Positions 9,105 to 18,605 of a DNA stretch of 64,000 nucleotides are shown piece after piece. The notes beneath the pieces are model-generated. The model made no database searches. It was not told the DNA's origin and was given only the letters and a program-made list of their open reading frames with translations. The stretch's first letter is position 1. Every line of letters begins with the position of its first letter. The DNA lies in assembly GCA_046328035.1 (NCBI GenBank), contig JAXLXI010000039.1:62001-126000 (forward strand), read 5' to 3'. The position numbers and the translations under genes are program-made. The DNA is from JBGASG01 sp046328035 (GTDB lineage Bacteria; Cyanobacteriota; Vampirovibrionia; Obscuribacterales; Obscuribacteraceae).

Positions 9105-9252
9105 TGACTGACATCGTGAAATGGCGGTGGCATCGTGTTTCTACGCAAATGGTTTCACAGGCGTTTCACTGGCGCACGGCTAACCTCTTTGCAACCAGTA
9201 GCGATGGCACTTTTATCGAGAGGTATGTTGAGATGCTTCCACTTTCAATTCA
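9097..9252 (+). repeat. duplicated promoter-leader segment without a clear gene
   Basis: About 155 nt similar to 12273-12419, the leader of the 12433 gene: shared GTTTCTACGC, the TTTCAC box, the -10, GAGAGGTA/AAGAGGTA and TTCAATTCA/TTTAATTCA. Downstream only a 49-codon frame (ATG 9233 to 9382) follows, with no good evidence of coding. The rest of the 8974-9468 gap holds promoters and inverted repeats only. Confidence 0.65.
9153..9186 (+). promoter_or_regulatory. TTTCAC direct-repeat promoter without an assigned gene
   Basis: TTTCAC-AGGCG-TTTCAC (9153-9169), 11 nt, TAACCT (9181-9186). This is the best match to the motif in the window, with both half-sites perfect, yet no convincing gene follows. 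Confidence 0.6.
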
Positions 9253-9468
9253 TGCGCCAAGCGGCGACCGAGATGAAGGTTTTGACCTGGTAGTGGTCGG
9301 CGAATTTGCTGACTCGGTGATCGAAATGTTTTGCAGATTGATTTCGCACCTTTATCGAATATTTGTCGGCGGCAGAGTTTAGAACGGGAGAAACGTCGCG
9401 GGCCGGGCGGCAGCGTCGGACGTCATCGTCCAGCGTTGCGCATCGGCCCGCAATCTTACTAAGGATTG

Positions 9469-9870
9469 TTACTTGCGGCACTTTTCCGCCAGATCGAAAT
9501 CCTCATGAATGGTCTGGTAGATGTTGCTTACCTCCAGATACTCTTCCGAGTCGGGGGCAACCGGCTGGGAATCTTTGCCAGTGCCTCTGGTTATAGCTCT
9601 ACCACCCAGGTCATCGTGCACGGCGTAGTTTGAGCCGTTTACGGTAAAGGCAGTCTCAGCGGATCCCGATGAAATTACTGAATTGGTTAAGACGTCGGTT
9701 TTGACGTGGATGTCTGTGGCATTGGCCGAGTTATCGCCGATCAGATCCGACCTGTACACATAATGATGTCTGCCGAAGAGACCATCGAGAAGGGTCGATT
9801 CGTCGTCCCGCGCGTAGTTCTTGATGCATCGATTGCTCTCGGCGGGGTTATTTAAACTTGACTCGCTCAT
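9469..9870 (-). CDS. small acidic protein of unknown function
   Basis: 133 residues, Asp/Ser/Asn-rich, no membrane span and no recognised domain. The ATG has GGAGG 6 nt upstream. A TTTCAC promoter lies just upstream (9895-9928). The start is 77 nt downstream of the broken MocR gene on the same strand, but it has its own promoter, so it is probably separately expressed. Confidence 0.65.
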   Translation of the reverse strand: MSESSLNNPAESNRCIKNYARDDESTLLDGLFGRHHYVYRSDLIGDNSANATDIHVKTDVLTNSVISSGSAETAFTVNGSNYAVHDDLGGRAITRGTGKDSQPVAPDSEEYLEVSNIYQTIHEDFDLAEKCRK

Positions 9871-9894
9871 GTGTGCCTCCGGTTCGCTGCCGAT

Positions 9895-9928
9895 ATTTGA
9901 GCGCAGTCGACTTGAAATCGTCGTGAAA
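9895..9928 (-). promoter_or_regulatory. TTTCAC direct-repeat promoter of the 9469-9870 gene
   Basis: On the minus strand: TTTCAC-GACGA-TTTCAA (9928-9912), 11 nt, TCAAAT (9900-9895). Confidence 0.6.
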
Positions 9929-9947
9929 CGGCCGGACGGCGAAAACT

Positions 9948-11395
9948 TCAGGCCATTGCCAGGGAGCTGGTGAACGCCACCGGAAACGGTGGCAGATCCA
10001 CCGGCGCGAATTGCTGGCTGATCTGTTGTTCGACCAGCGCCTTGAAGGCGGCAATCTTAACTGCCGTGCTTTTTTCCTCCAGCATGCAGAAGGGGAGCAA
10101 GAACTCCAGTCCGTGAGGCGGGACCCCTTGGTAGTAGGCACGTGTGGGCACCATGGGCAGTCCAGACATGACCGCGCAGGTTAGAATGTCGGCTTCCTGC
10201 AGAGGCACGTGAAAACGGACCACCTGATGCAGCCCCGCACTATGGCTGGGAATGGTGACTTCGCGCAAAAAGTGCTGCGAGAGGTTGAAGATCAGATGCT
10301 GCCGCCGGTTCTGGTAGATTGACCGACTGCGGTGAATGTGCCGTTGCAGGTCACCGGACGCTATAAAATCGGTCAGGGCAAACTGCTCTATGGTCGGCAG
10401 GCTGGAACCGCACAGCAGCATGGTTTGTTTTGCTTGCTCAATCAAAGATGACGGCAGGACTAAGACAGCCAGGTTTGCCAATGGATGCAGCACTATCTGG
10501 AAGTCGTAGAACAATATGACGCGCTCGTCATTGCTCAGCCCCTGAATCGATCGTGCACCGCCGCGACCATAAAAGTAGTCGCTGTCGCGCGCATCTTCTA
10601 CGATGAAGGCATTTTGCCGCTCCGCCCAGGCAAGCAGCGCTTTCCGTTTCTCAATCGGCATGGTAGCGCCACTGGGAAAATGATGCGCCGGAGATACGTG
10701 AATCAGCCGGCATGGCTCTGTAATTTGATCCAGCTCTTCCACTTTCAACCCGGCTGCGTCCACCGGTACACTCTGTATTCTCGCTCCCGACATACGGTAG
10801 CGACTGCTGATAGCGGCATCGCCAGGATCTTCTGTGACCACCAGGTCTCCGCTGCGAACTAACAGGGAAGCCACAAATGATAGGGCGGACTGAGCACCGG
10901 AAAGAATTACTACCTGGTCGGCGCTGCACTTTACGCCTTTGGTTATGCGCAGAAATTCTGCCACGCGCTGTCGCAGAGGACGGTAGCCCAGAATTCCGGC
11001 ACCACCTGTGACGCCACCGCTACGAATGTAGCGGGTCAGATGCTGTTGCCACTGTCGTCCGGGCAGGTGTCGGCCGGAGGCGTGAAGTTGACAGGTACAT
11101 CCGTATCCGATGTAACGTCGTCGGATGAATCTGTCGGGGTACAGGCATGCAAGTGCTCTTTAACGAACGTTCCGGAGCCGACTTTGGTCTCTAAATAGCC
11201 TTCCGCCACCAGTTGCTGATAGACCTTGACCATAGTGGTGCGGCTGACGCCCATCTGGTTGGCGAGCTCTTTCGCTGACGGCATGCGTTGCCCGCCGCGC
11301 AAATTGCTTTCAATGATAGCTTTGCGAGCAGCTACTGTCAGATCCTTATAGCGTTCTGTTTTGGCCGTAAACTCGACATCCAGGGGGAATTGCAT
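9948..11395 (-). pseudogene. MocR-type GntR/aminotransferase regulator, frameshifted (copy 1)
   Basis: The N-terminal part (11395-11036) is a GntR helix-turn-helix: PSAKELANQMGVSRTTMVKV then a GSGTF wing. The aminotransferase-like part continues in another frame from about 11054 to 9948, with conserved TRYIRSGG, LGYRPLRQRVAEF and VSPAHHFPSG. Restoring one base near 11051-11056 (GACGAC to GACGACC before AGTGG) rejoins the frames into a protein of about 480 residues, the normal MocR size. The PLP-lysine segment, normally FSKTLFP, reads FQIVLHP, so the Schiff-base Lys is lost as well. The start has AAGGA 8 nt upstream. The TPR gene ends 13 nt upstream, so the two are likely co-transcribed. Confidence 0.82.
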
Positions 11396-11408
11396 ATTGA
11401 AGTTCCTT

Positions 11409-12062
11409 CTACAGCGTCGTGACGGAGAAAATTTCCGATGCCGGAGCGAAGTCCAGGTGCATCACCGGCGCGCTCAGCTCGTCGAGACGATCTTGGCCGG
11501 CTGTCAGCGCCCTCTTCCGGGACAGCAACACTTCGCGATCATGGCGCAGCAACTCTGTGTCGCAGGCTTCACGGTACCGCCAGTAAGCTTGCTCGTAGTC
11601 GCCGACTTCGTAGTACAGCTGAGCGAGGTGCTTCAATCGTTTAGGCACGTGCTGCTGATAGGCACCACCAATATTGCAGTCAACCTGGTGGGCCACCTCC
11701 AATAGCTCGATGGCACTTTGTCTCTCTTCGTTGGTCGTGGCATGCGCCGGATCGTCCTCGGTGAGCACCAACTGCGCCAGACGGTCGAGAAGCTGCGGCT
11801 CCAGGCGGCTGCCGGAAGGAGATGCTTGCCTTAGGGCATCAATGGAAATCTCCAGGCAGGCGATTGCTTTCATTTTGCGTCCGAGTCGCGCGTAAACCAG
11901 CGCCACGTTATGCAGACTGAGAGCAAGGTGCACTTTGTGATTTCTCTTTTTGGCGTCAATCGCCGCAGCCGAGAAGTAGGCGTGGGCAAGTTTGAATTGC
12001 CCGCGGGCGAACGACCTGGCGCCCGCCCGAACTATCCCTCTCCAGAATTCGTGTTGGTCCAT
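11409..12062 (-). CDS. TPR-like helical repeat protein
   Basis: 217 residues. Repeated helix pairs with TPR character (FARGQFKLAHAYFSAAAIDA, LSLHNVALVYARLGRKMKAI, LAQLYYEVGDYEQAYWRYRE) suggest a soluble protein-protein interaction module. No catalytic motif is seen. ATG 12062 has GGAG 5 nt upstream; GTG 12068 is the alternative. Downstream on the same strand lies the broken MocR copy 1. The partner is unknown. Confidence 0.75.
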   Translation of the reverse strand: MDQHEFWRGIVRAGARSFARGQFKLAHAYFSAAAIDAKKRNHKVHLALSLHNVALVYARLGRKMKAIACLEISIDALRQASPSGSRLEPQLLDRLAQLVLTEDDPAHATTNEERQSAIELLEVAHQVDCNIGGAYQQHVPKRLKHLAQLYYEVGDYEQAYWRYREACDTELLRHDREVLLSRKRALTAGQDRLDELSAPVMHLDFAPASEIFSVTTL

Positions 12063-12262
12063 ATTCACTCCAGCTGTAATCAGTATGGGTGAATTTTATG
12101 ATGCAAAGAGGCCGCTGAATTGGCCACATTTACAAATAATCGAGTGGCCAGTTGGAATGGCTCAACCCGGCCACTTCCGTAGAAGTTCAATCTGATGCGC
12201 ACGCCGTTACGCAGTTGATCCTACCTAGATCGGGCAGGGGCGCCAGCGGAAGATTTGCACAC

Positions 12263-12280
12263 CGCACCGTCGATGGTGCG
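12263..12280. repeat. CGCACC-N6-GGTGCG hairpin
   Basis: Six-base arms around GTCGAT, about 40 nt upstream of the 12321 promoter. It is related to the palindromes at 9047-9104 and 24598-24613. The 12063-12432 gap holds this hairpin, the duplicated leader and the promoter. Confidence 0.5.
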
Positions 12281-12320
12281 TACCTATTCTATGCGCGGGT
12301 CGCGGTTTCTACGCTGGTCG

Positions 12321-12354
12321 TTTCACAGGCGTTTCATTGTCGAATGGATAATCT
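12321..12354 (+). promoter_or_regulatory. TTTCAC direct-repeat promoter of the 12433-12924 gene
   Basis: TTTCAC-AGGCG-TTTCAT (12321-12337), 11 nt, TAATCT (12349-12354). The ATG follows 79 nt later. The leader is duplicated at 9097-9252. Confidence 0.68.
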
Positions 12355-12432
12355 TCTGGCAACCGGCGACGACGGTACTTCTTAAGAGGTAAGTTGAGCT
12401 GCTTCGATTTTAATTCAGGCAGGAGAAATACC

Positions 12433-12924
12433 ATGATTTTTGATCAAGACCAGAAGGGAAGCTCTGAGCGCGGACTGAACCTAGAACCAGCCGCTCGAGT
12501 TGCCGAGGCGACTGAGCTCGTCACGCCGCAACAATCTGCAGGACCTGATTTTATGCAGTCCATTTACGATACGTGGGGGTATGCATCAAACAACAAATTG
12601 GAGGTTGCCGGCATGGCCATCACCACTATGGCTGCCACAGCTGCTGTGGCATATTTCAAGCCATGGAAATTGTTGCCGGCCGTTGGCGGCGGGTTGGAGA
12701 ATGCCGGAACGCGCCTGTTCGGTGCCAATGCAACCGAGGCACTGATCTCAACCGGACTACCGATCACTGCGGAAAGTCGTGCTGCGGCGAGGGCCGCGGC
12801 CGCTCTCGGACTTAGCCCGATCGAGCAAGCTGCTGCCATTAACGGCACTCGATTTGGCAGCAGTTCAACGGCGGAATCGTTGCTTCTGAACGGTATTCAA
12901 TCACTCCACAAAATCGCAGGCTAG
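12433..12924 (+). CDS. small protein with a hydrophobic segment, unknown function
   Basis: 163 residues with an Ala/Met/Thr-rich hydrophobic stretch at about 56-78, possibly one membrane span, and an Ala-rich C-terminal half. No family recognised. AGGAG lies 7 nt upstream of the ATG. A short hairpin (CTCACC/GGTGAG at 12950-12965) follows the stop without a U-tract. Expression is predicted from the TTTCAC promoter at 12321-12354. Confidence 0.65.
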   Translation: MIFDQDQKGSSERGLNLEPAARVAEATELVTPQQSAGPDFMQSIYDTWGYASNNKLEVAGMAITTMAATAAVAYFKPWKLLPAVGGGLENAGTRLFGANATEALISTGLPITAESRAAARAAAALGLSPIEQAAAINGTRFGSSSTAESLLLNGIQSLHKIAG

Positions 12925-12992
12925 CTGCGCGCGCGGACTCCTGCGCTCGCTCACCGACCGGTGAGTCTCGGGTTACGCAGGTCCCACAGCCT

Positions 12993-14442
12993 CTAGCTTT
13001 TTATAAGCTCAGTTAGTTTTCGCACAGCGTCGCGCAGCTGATCCTCGGTCAGATCGCTGAACTGAATTGTGAATTCGCCTGGTTTGCCGCGGTCCTGATA
13101 ATAGTAATGTTGTGTGCTCAAGAGAGGCAAATCGGACTGCGCGGCCAGTGCAACTAGTTGCTGGTCACTCAAAGATGTTTGCAAGTGCACCAGCAGGTCC
13201 ATGCCGGCACTTTCGCCTGCCGTTTTGACCATGTCGCCTAAACAGTCGTGCAGTGCTGTGACCAGAGCTTCGCGGCGTTGCCCGTACTTTTTTCTCAACC
13301 AGCGGATGTGTCGCTCCAGATGTCCCTCATTTATAAAGTCCGTCAGCGCCAGCTGATCCGTGAGGGGGAGATCTCTTTCCACCATCGTTTTGGCCAGTGC
13401 CACCACGTTTTTCAACCGTTCCGGTATCACCAGAAAGCCAAGTTTTAGAACTGGTGACAAAAGCTTCCAGAAGCAACTGCGAAAGATGACTGAGTCGGTG
13501 GTGTCCATTCCTTGCAGCGACGGCAAGGGGGTGGTGCCATACCGGAATTCACTGTCATAGTCGTCTTCGATTATAAAAGCGCCCGTATGCTCAGCCCATT
13601 TCAGCAGCTTGCGTCGCCGCTCGAGAGAAAGCACAGCGCCCGTAGGTTCGTGGTGCGATGGTGTGACATGCACGAGCTTGATTTTCTGCGTGCACTTGAC
13701 CAGGAAGTCGACATCCATGCCCTGGTCGTCCACCGGCACCGGCACGAGTTGTGCGCCTCTGACCAGGAGGCACTGGCGCACCGGTGGGTAACAGGGGTTC
13801 TCTACTGCCACCGCATCACCGGGCTCCAAAAGCAGGCGGCAGATCAAGTCGATGCGCAATTCGCGGGCAGAAAATACAGCCACCCGATCGGCTGTGGCAT
13901 TTACGGCTCGGGCTCGCCTGAGATAAGCGGCATAGGCTTCGCGCAAAGGCGGATACCCGAAACTTTCACGCGTGTATTCTAAAACTGATAGATCTCGCAT
14001 GCGGCAATGTTTTTGCAGCAGCTGGCGCCACAAGCTCAGTGGTGTCATATGCAGCGTCGGACCGCCGTCGATCCACTGTCCCACTTCGGCTGGACGTACC
14101 GCGTGCTCTAAGAGGCGCTCGGCGTAGCCAGAGAGCCTGACGCTTTGGCGTGCAGCGGTCCGGCGCGACCCGAACGGACAACTCCGGCATATTACTGCTG
14201 TCGCCGGGCAGTGCATCGGCCACGAACGTGCCTTTTCCATGAATGTTTTGCACATAACCTTGATGCTGTAGATCTTCGAACGCTTTCCAGAGTGTCGCTC
14301 GTAGAGCGAGGTGCTCGAAAGATCGCGATGAGGCAAGGTTATCCAAAACCCAACCTCGCTAAAGCGGGTGCGCGCGATCATCGGCAATCTGGCAGTAGGC
14401 GGAACGTAAGACTGGCTGTCGATGCGTAGAAATCTCGCTCAC
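12993..14442 (-). pseudogene. MocR-type GntR/aminotransferase regulator, broken N-terminus (copy 2)
   Basis: The aminotransferase-like domain is intact to 12993: FGYPPLREAYAAYL, HVTPSHHEPTGAVLSLERR, IIEDDYDSEFRY, and the PLP Lys in CFWKLLSPVLKLGF. The DNA-binding part (LRATLWKAFEDLQHQGY, HGKGTF) is in a different frame, changing near 14145-14155 (after TPKRQ), and a TAG stop interrupts the extreme N-terminus near 14360. GTG 14442 is a plausible original start. An untruncated effector-binding half may still be made from an internal start. Copies 2 and 3 are tandem relatives (both carry an RxLPxxxQLALTD motif). Confidence 0.75.
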
Positions 14443-15896
14443 GTCAGCGCTCCTGGCGCGCATGCGCGCGCACCACTCTTTCTTGACGCTCGATCCGCTC
14501 TGGATCAGTCCAGCCATTCGATCGCCAATTCGCCTTTCGAGGGCGTCGAAGTAGTACCAGTGCTCATAATTGGTATGCCGAAGCGCGTGGCCCCGTTCTA
14601 AGATGATTGCATCGGCGGCGGCGAACTCAATCGGCAACCACATGAGTACGCACCACTTTCCGGCAAGATTTGCAGGACTTCTCCAAAGCGCTTGTCGAGA
14701 ACCGCCAGCGAGACAGCGGCGCTGCGTAAAGCGGACGGTCTTCTTGATGTGCCGTTCGATCTGAGCCTTCATTCATCAAGTCGGTAAGCGCCAGTTGTTC
14801 CGGCACCGGCAAATGCCGTTCGGTCTGCATTTTGGACAGCAAGAGCGGAAACTTCAAACATTCCGGAATGACCACGTAACAGACGCGCAGCACCTGGAAC
14901 AGCATCTTCCAGAGAGAGCCCACGTAGATAACGCAATCATCTTCGTCGAGTCCCTGCAGGGTGGTAGCGAAAGCTGTCACCGTATCGATATTCACCATCG
15001 TAATCATCTTCGATGATGAATGCTCGGTGCGTTTGGCTGGCGACAGCAGCCGCGCCGCCTTTCCGCAGGAAGCACGGCGCCTGTAGGATCCTAGTGTGAC
15101 GGAGTGACATACACCAACCGAGTCGGTTCGGATAGCGACTCCAGATGGCTTTGACGTCAGCCCGTGACTGTCGGCGGTACCAGGACGATCTTGCGCGCCC
15201 GTCACCTCTAGGTGCTATCTGGCATCACGAAACTTCGCTCCTCGAATGCCACCAGATCGCCTGGGTTAAGCACCAGATTGACGACCGCATCCAGAGCTAG
15301 TTGTTTGTTGGCGAAAACACAGACTCGTTCTCCGTCGAGCGAACTGCTCGAAATCTGTACAGATATGCGGACAGTGACTCGCGTAAGGGGTTGTATCGAA
15401 CGCTCAATGGAGAAGGCGGCATGGTCTGGTTGACGGAAGTGGCGGTATCTGAAGCAGGTTCTGCATTGTGCAAGTGGTGTCAGTTCAATGGCACCACCGG
15501 GAAGTTGATTTTGGAGAACTGGAGGCGCAAATCTTTCTGCCTGGACTGATTTTGAATAAGCCGCCGGCCGTATTCCGAAAGGTCCGGAGCTTTCCAGGCA
15601 GCACCCTGGGAGGGCGTGCGAATGACGCTGACATCGCCTAACTCACCAGGCAGCCTGCGGCTGACATAAGTGGCCGCGCCACTGAAACTGTCTAGATACC
15701 CCTGCGCTTGCAGGTCGGCGAATGCTCTCAGCACGGTCGCGCGTGAGATGTTAAGCGAAGCGGAAAGGTCTCGCACTGAAGGTATGGCGGTGCCCGGCGC
15801 CAGCCGTCCATCCAAGATGGCTTTGCGCAGCGCATCCGATAACCGCCTGAAAAGAGGCGCATACGTACCGTATTCAAGATTGAGCACAATCTCCAT
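14443..15896 (-). pseudogene. MocR-type GntR/aminotransferase regulator, multiply disrupted (copy 3)
   Basis: The winged helix-turn-helix is intact from ATG 15896 to a stop at 15480 (PSVRDLSASLNISRATVLRA). The aminotransferase part then appears in pieces in three frames: NPGDLVAFE near 15265, VTPSH followed by an in-frame stop and then PTGAVLPAERR near 15060-15110, GSLWKMLFQVLRVCYVV with the PLP Lys near 14900, and a C-terminal piece ending near 14500. At least three lesions are needed, so this copy is clearly decayed. It might still make a DNA-binding fragment of 138 residues that occupies the repeats at 15943-16002. Confidence 0.78.
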
Positions 15897-15942
15897 AGGT
15901 CGAAGAATACCATCTGCCAATATTTGCTTTGGATATCTTAGT

Positions 15943-16002
15943 CCGATAGCTACTGCCGATAGCAAGTTGTAAAAGTCACTGCCGATAGCAACTCTTGATA
16001 GC
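15943..16002. promoter_or_regulatory. direct-repeat array, probable MocR operator
   Basis: Four copies of CCGATAGC (the last is TTGATAGC) start at 15943, 15956, 15982 and 15995, i.e. spaced 13, 26 and 13 nt, all in one orientation. The array lies just upstream of MocR copy 3 (start 15896) and between it and the divergent 16084 gene. Direct repeats are typical of MocR-family operators. Confidence 0.6.
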
Positions 16003-16028
16003 GTTCGTTGTCGGCTAACTGGACTGCG

Positions 16029-16062
16029 TTTTGCTTCGATTTCACGCGCTTTGCACTAGGCT
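16029..16062 (+). promoter_or_regulatory. TTTCAC-type promoter of the 16084-17931 gene
   Basis: TTTTGC-TTCGA-TTTCAC (16029-16045), 11 nt, TAGGCT (16057-16062), then a leader of roughly 15 nt. The first half-site is degenerate; the second half-site and the spacing are exact. Confidence 0.5.
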
Positions 16063-16083
16063 GATCGCAATGGAGAAAATCAA

Positions 16084-17931
16084 ATGGGACATGAAGGGCA
16101 TGACCTGGCGGCACGCCACCGACCGAATTCGTTAGTAGAAAGGCTCCCCGCCCAACACCATATTCTTCCTGTGGAGATCAGCGGCCCTGGCGCGGGGCAG
16201 GAACGGACGCCCCTGCGTCCGGCGGCCAAACCCGACCAACAGAGTGCTCACGCTGGTGCCCCACCCGGCGAGCGCTTACTTGCCGCGGGTGGTTCCGACA
16301 ATCTCCCCTTACTACACATCATTCACACGACACTGAACCCGGCTCGTGACGCCGGCAAAGGAATTCACCAGCTTATAAGGGAAGGCGTATTCTACGATCG
16401 GCGCCCGCCAGAGGAACGAAAGGCGGCTGTTCAAGCCGGCGCTCCCCGGGACAAAAACGACAAACCGCCCGAAATAGTGGTCGGGTTCCAGAGCGACGGT
16501 AAGCAAAGCGGTCTTGAGCCTAAGCCTGACTTTGCCATACGCAAAGATGGCACGATCGAGGTCCATCACAATGTAGACCTCAACAATCAAAAGCAGGTTG
16601 TCGTCGCCATCGAACGAGCGCCAGGACAGGTTGATATCGATAAAAATCCCTCCTCCTCGTTGCAAGCCAGAGCCCAAGCCGATTTGCTCGATTACCTCTC
16701 CCGGGCCATCAAGCAAACTCACCCGGAGGCGGTCGCGGCAGGCGTGGTGCTGCACGATGCGCAAGACCTGATACCACATGCCGTCGAGTCCGCACTTACG
16801 GTGCGCAACTCGTCGACACTGAGCCGCGACTATTCAGCCGAAACGCAGCACGCCGTCGAGAAGTTGTCTCGCTTTCGCGGTGTGCGCCATGGCTCGATCA
16901 GTCATGATGGTGCCGAACAATACTTTCCGAAACGCGATGTGCCTATTCAGCAGGGTGAAACGCACGCCTCCGCGGCTTTCAAAGAAACAGTGGCGGCGCT
17001 CTTCAACGCAGATCGTCAGCATCCTTACGAGACGGTGCGTCACACCAAATCTGGTGGCTATGCCGTGGGCCGCTACGGGTTGACCGACCATCATTTTAGG
17101 ACCTGGCTCAGCGGCCTGCTCGGGCACCCAATTGACTATGCCAAATTGCCTGAGTTGCTGGCAAAGTTGGAGAAGGAAGGCAAACTGCCCAATGGGTTTG
17201 CAGAGCAATTTAAAGATCCCGAGCAGGTGAAGAGACTTCAAGACTGCCTCTCCAAGCTGGACGGAAGCAAAGGCGAGCTGACCGCCGGGGAAGTTAAGGC
17301 GTTCATGCCCAAAGAGCTCCAAGAAACAATTGCCACCGACTTGAGCAAAAAATATGTGGACGCCTCGCGCGCGGACACCGGCAGCGCTGCCCTCGCCTGG
17401 CTTAAAGGCAAGGCTATCGGCGACCTCAATCAAACGGATCTGGCGGACCCCGACGCCAAACAGATCAAAGACGCCGCCAACAAGGCATACAGTCTGGCGG
17501 TCGGAAAAATGATGTCCGGCAAAAACGATCAGATCCATTTTCAGGACGGCGGCGATGGCTCTCCGCTGGGTATCCAGATTGCTCACAGCGCTCAACACGT
17601 TGCCTCCAGAATGGGCAGTGTCGGCTGGTGCAAGACTGGTGTTCGCCAGGCCCTCGAACCATTTGGCATTCACCTAGGTGGAGAGTACGCCAAGCAAGCG
17701 GCGGGACAACTGGCCAGCAACTCGCGTGTTCAGGAGGTTTCCCCCGCTGACTTGCGAACCGGCGACATTCTTGTGCATCAGCCGGCCGGATTTGGGAGAA
17801 CCAAAGGGCAACGGTATGCGGGGCACATAGCTGTCTATCTGGGACACGGCATGGAGGCAAGCGATCACATCCAGCAGCTGATTCGCGGTCAGGGTTATGG
17901 CGGGACGCGCATCTTCCGGGTGGTTTCCTGA
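16084..17931 (+). CDS. large protein with C-terminal NlpC/P60- or CHAP-like Cys/His hydrolase domain
   Basis: 615 residues. The last 115 resemble a cell-wall amidase/endopeptidase: GWCKTGV with candidate nucleophile Cys516, TGDILVHQ, and GHIAVYLGHG with His581, then a polar EASDH that could supply the third residue. The first 500 residues are hydrophilic with no recognised family and no obvious signal peptide, so export would need another route. GGAG is 8 nt upstream of the ATG. An effector or a lysis-type peptidoglycan hydrolase is plausible; the catalytic call rests on motif layout only. Confidence 0.65.
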   Translation: MGHEGHDLAARHRPNSLVERLPAQHHILPVEISGPGAGQERTPLRPAAKPDQQSAHAGAPPGERLLAAGGSDNLPLLHIIHTTLNPARDAGKGIHQLIREGVFYDRRPPEERKAAVQAGAPRDKNDKPPEIVVGFQSDGKQSGLEPKPDFAIRKDGTIEVHHNVDLNNQKQVVVAIERAPGQVDIDKNPSSSLQARAQADLLDYLSRAIKQTHPEAVAAGVVLHDAQDLIPHAVESALTVRNSSTLSRDYSAETQHAVEKLSRFRGVRHGSISHDGAEQYFPKRDVPIQQGETHASAAFKETVAALFNADRQHPYETVRHTKSGGYAVGRYGLTDHHFRTWLSGLLGHPIDYAKLPELLAKLEKEGKLPNGFAEQFKDPEQVKRLQDCLSKLDGSKGELTAGEVKAFMPKELQETIATDLSKKYVDASRADTGSAALAWLKGKAIGDLNQTDLADPDAKQIKDAANKAYSLAVGKMMSGKNDQIHFQDGGDGSPLGIQIAHSAQHVASRMGSVGWCKTGVRQALEPFGIHLGGEYAKQAAGQLASNSRVQEVSPADLRTGDILVHQPAGFGRTKGQRYAGHIAVYLGHGMEASDHIQQLIRGQGYGGTRIFRVVS

Positions 17932-17951
17932 ACTTTGTGCCTGAACTTTGT

Positions 17952-18605
17952 TCAGAAGCTGCAGTCAGGTAGATATTCTTCCAGATGCGACTTGATTTTG
18001 TCGATGCGACTGACCTGAGCGGAGCCTGCTCCCACATTGTAGCTCTCCAAAAGGAGTCGCCGCAGCGCGGCTGCATTTTGGCCGTGGCGAGCTTCGTCCC
18101 AGCGCGACTGCAAACGCTGGAATTTATTTTGCGTGGAAAGATCCTCATCGGCTCTGGGATTTGCCGGAGCATCGGTGGCGTATTGTCTGCGATCGAAGCG
18201 TTGCATCTCTCGTGTCAGGTAGGCGGCGATCAAGCGCTGGGCACCACTGGACGTGAGCGGCTCCACCGCTTGCAGTTGTTGATTGTATTCACGCTTCAAT
18301 TCGTCGATTTGCTGCAACTGCATTTGCGCCGGACCGATGCTCATCCGGCGATAGAGATAAGGCGGGTAGGGAAATGGCCATGCCTGGTAGACCATATCTT
18401 CAATGCGGTCCGACAGATCGTAATCGTGTTTCGTCTCATGCACCTGTACTGCTGAGAGATCCTTCCAGTCAAGGACCGTTTTGAGGGCAGGAAACAGCTC
18501 CAGCGCCTCCTGTGAAAGTTTGCGTTGCAAGCAATCTTCGGCGCCACCGAAGACCGCCGCCTGTTTCTCCTGCGAGAAATTTTCTGCGGGCTGGCTCACC
18601 CCCAT
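17952..18605 (-). CDS. unknown helical protein, translationally coupled to the LysM-like gene
   Basis: 217 residues, largely helical and charged, with a Pro/Tyr-rich patch (WPFPYPPYLYRR) near residue 78. No recognised domain. Its ATG overlaps the stop of the upstream gene by 10 nt, indicating translational coupling. It ends 20 nt from the convergent hydrolase gene. Confidence 0.7.
   Translation of the reverse strand: MGVSQPAENFSQEKQAAVFGGAEDCLQRKLSQEALELFPALKTVLDWKDLSAVQVHETKHDYDLSDRIEDMVYQAWPFPYPPYLYRRMSIGPAQMQLQQIDELKREYNQQLQAVEPLTSSGAQRLIAAYLTREMQRFDRRQYATDAPANPRADEDLSTQNKFQRLQSRWDEARHGQNAAALRRLLLESYNVGAGSAQVSRIDKIKSHLEEYLPDCSF

Noticed and set aside
9245..9481. 78-codon minus-strand frame
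   Set aside because: No ribosome site and no plausible protein character; it overlaps the promoter-leader duplicate.
11063..12420. TTTCAC-type promoter for the TPR/MocR copy 1 unit
   Set aside because: I searched upstream of 12062 on the minus strand and found no repeat with the required spacing.
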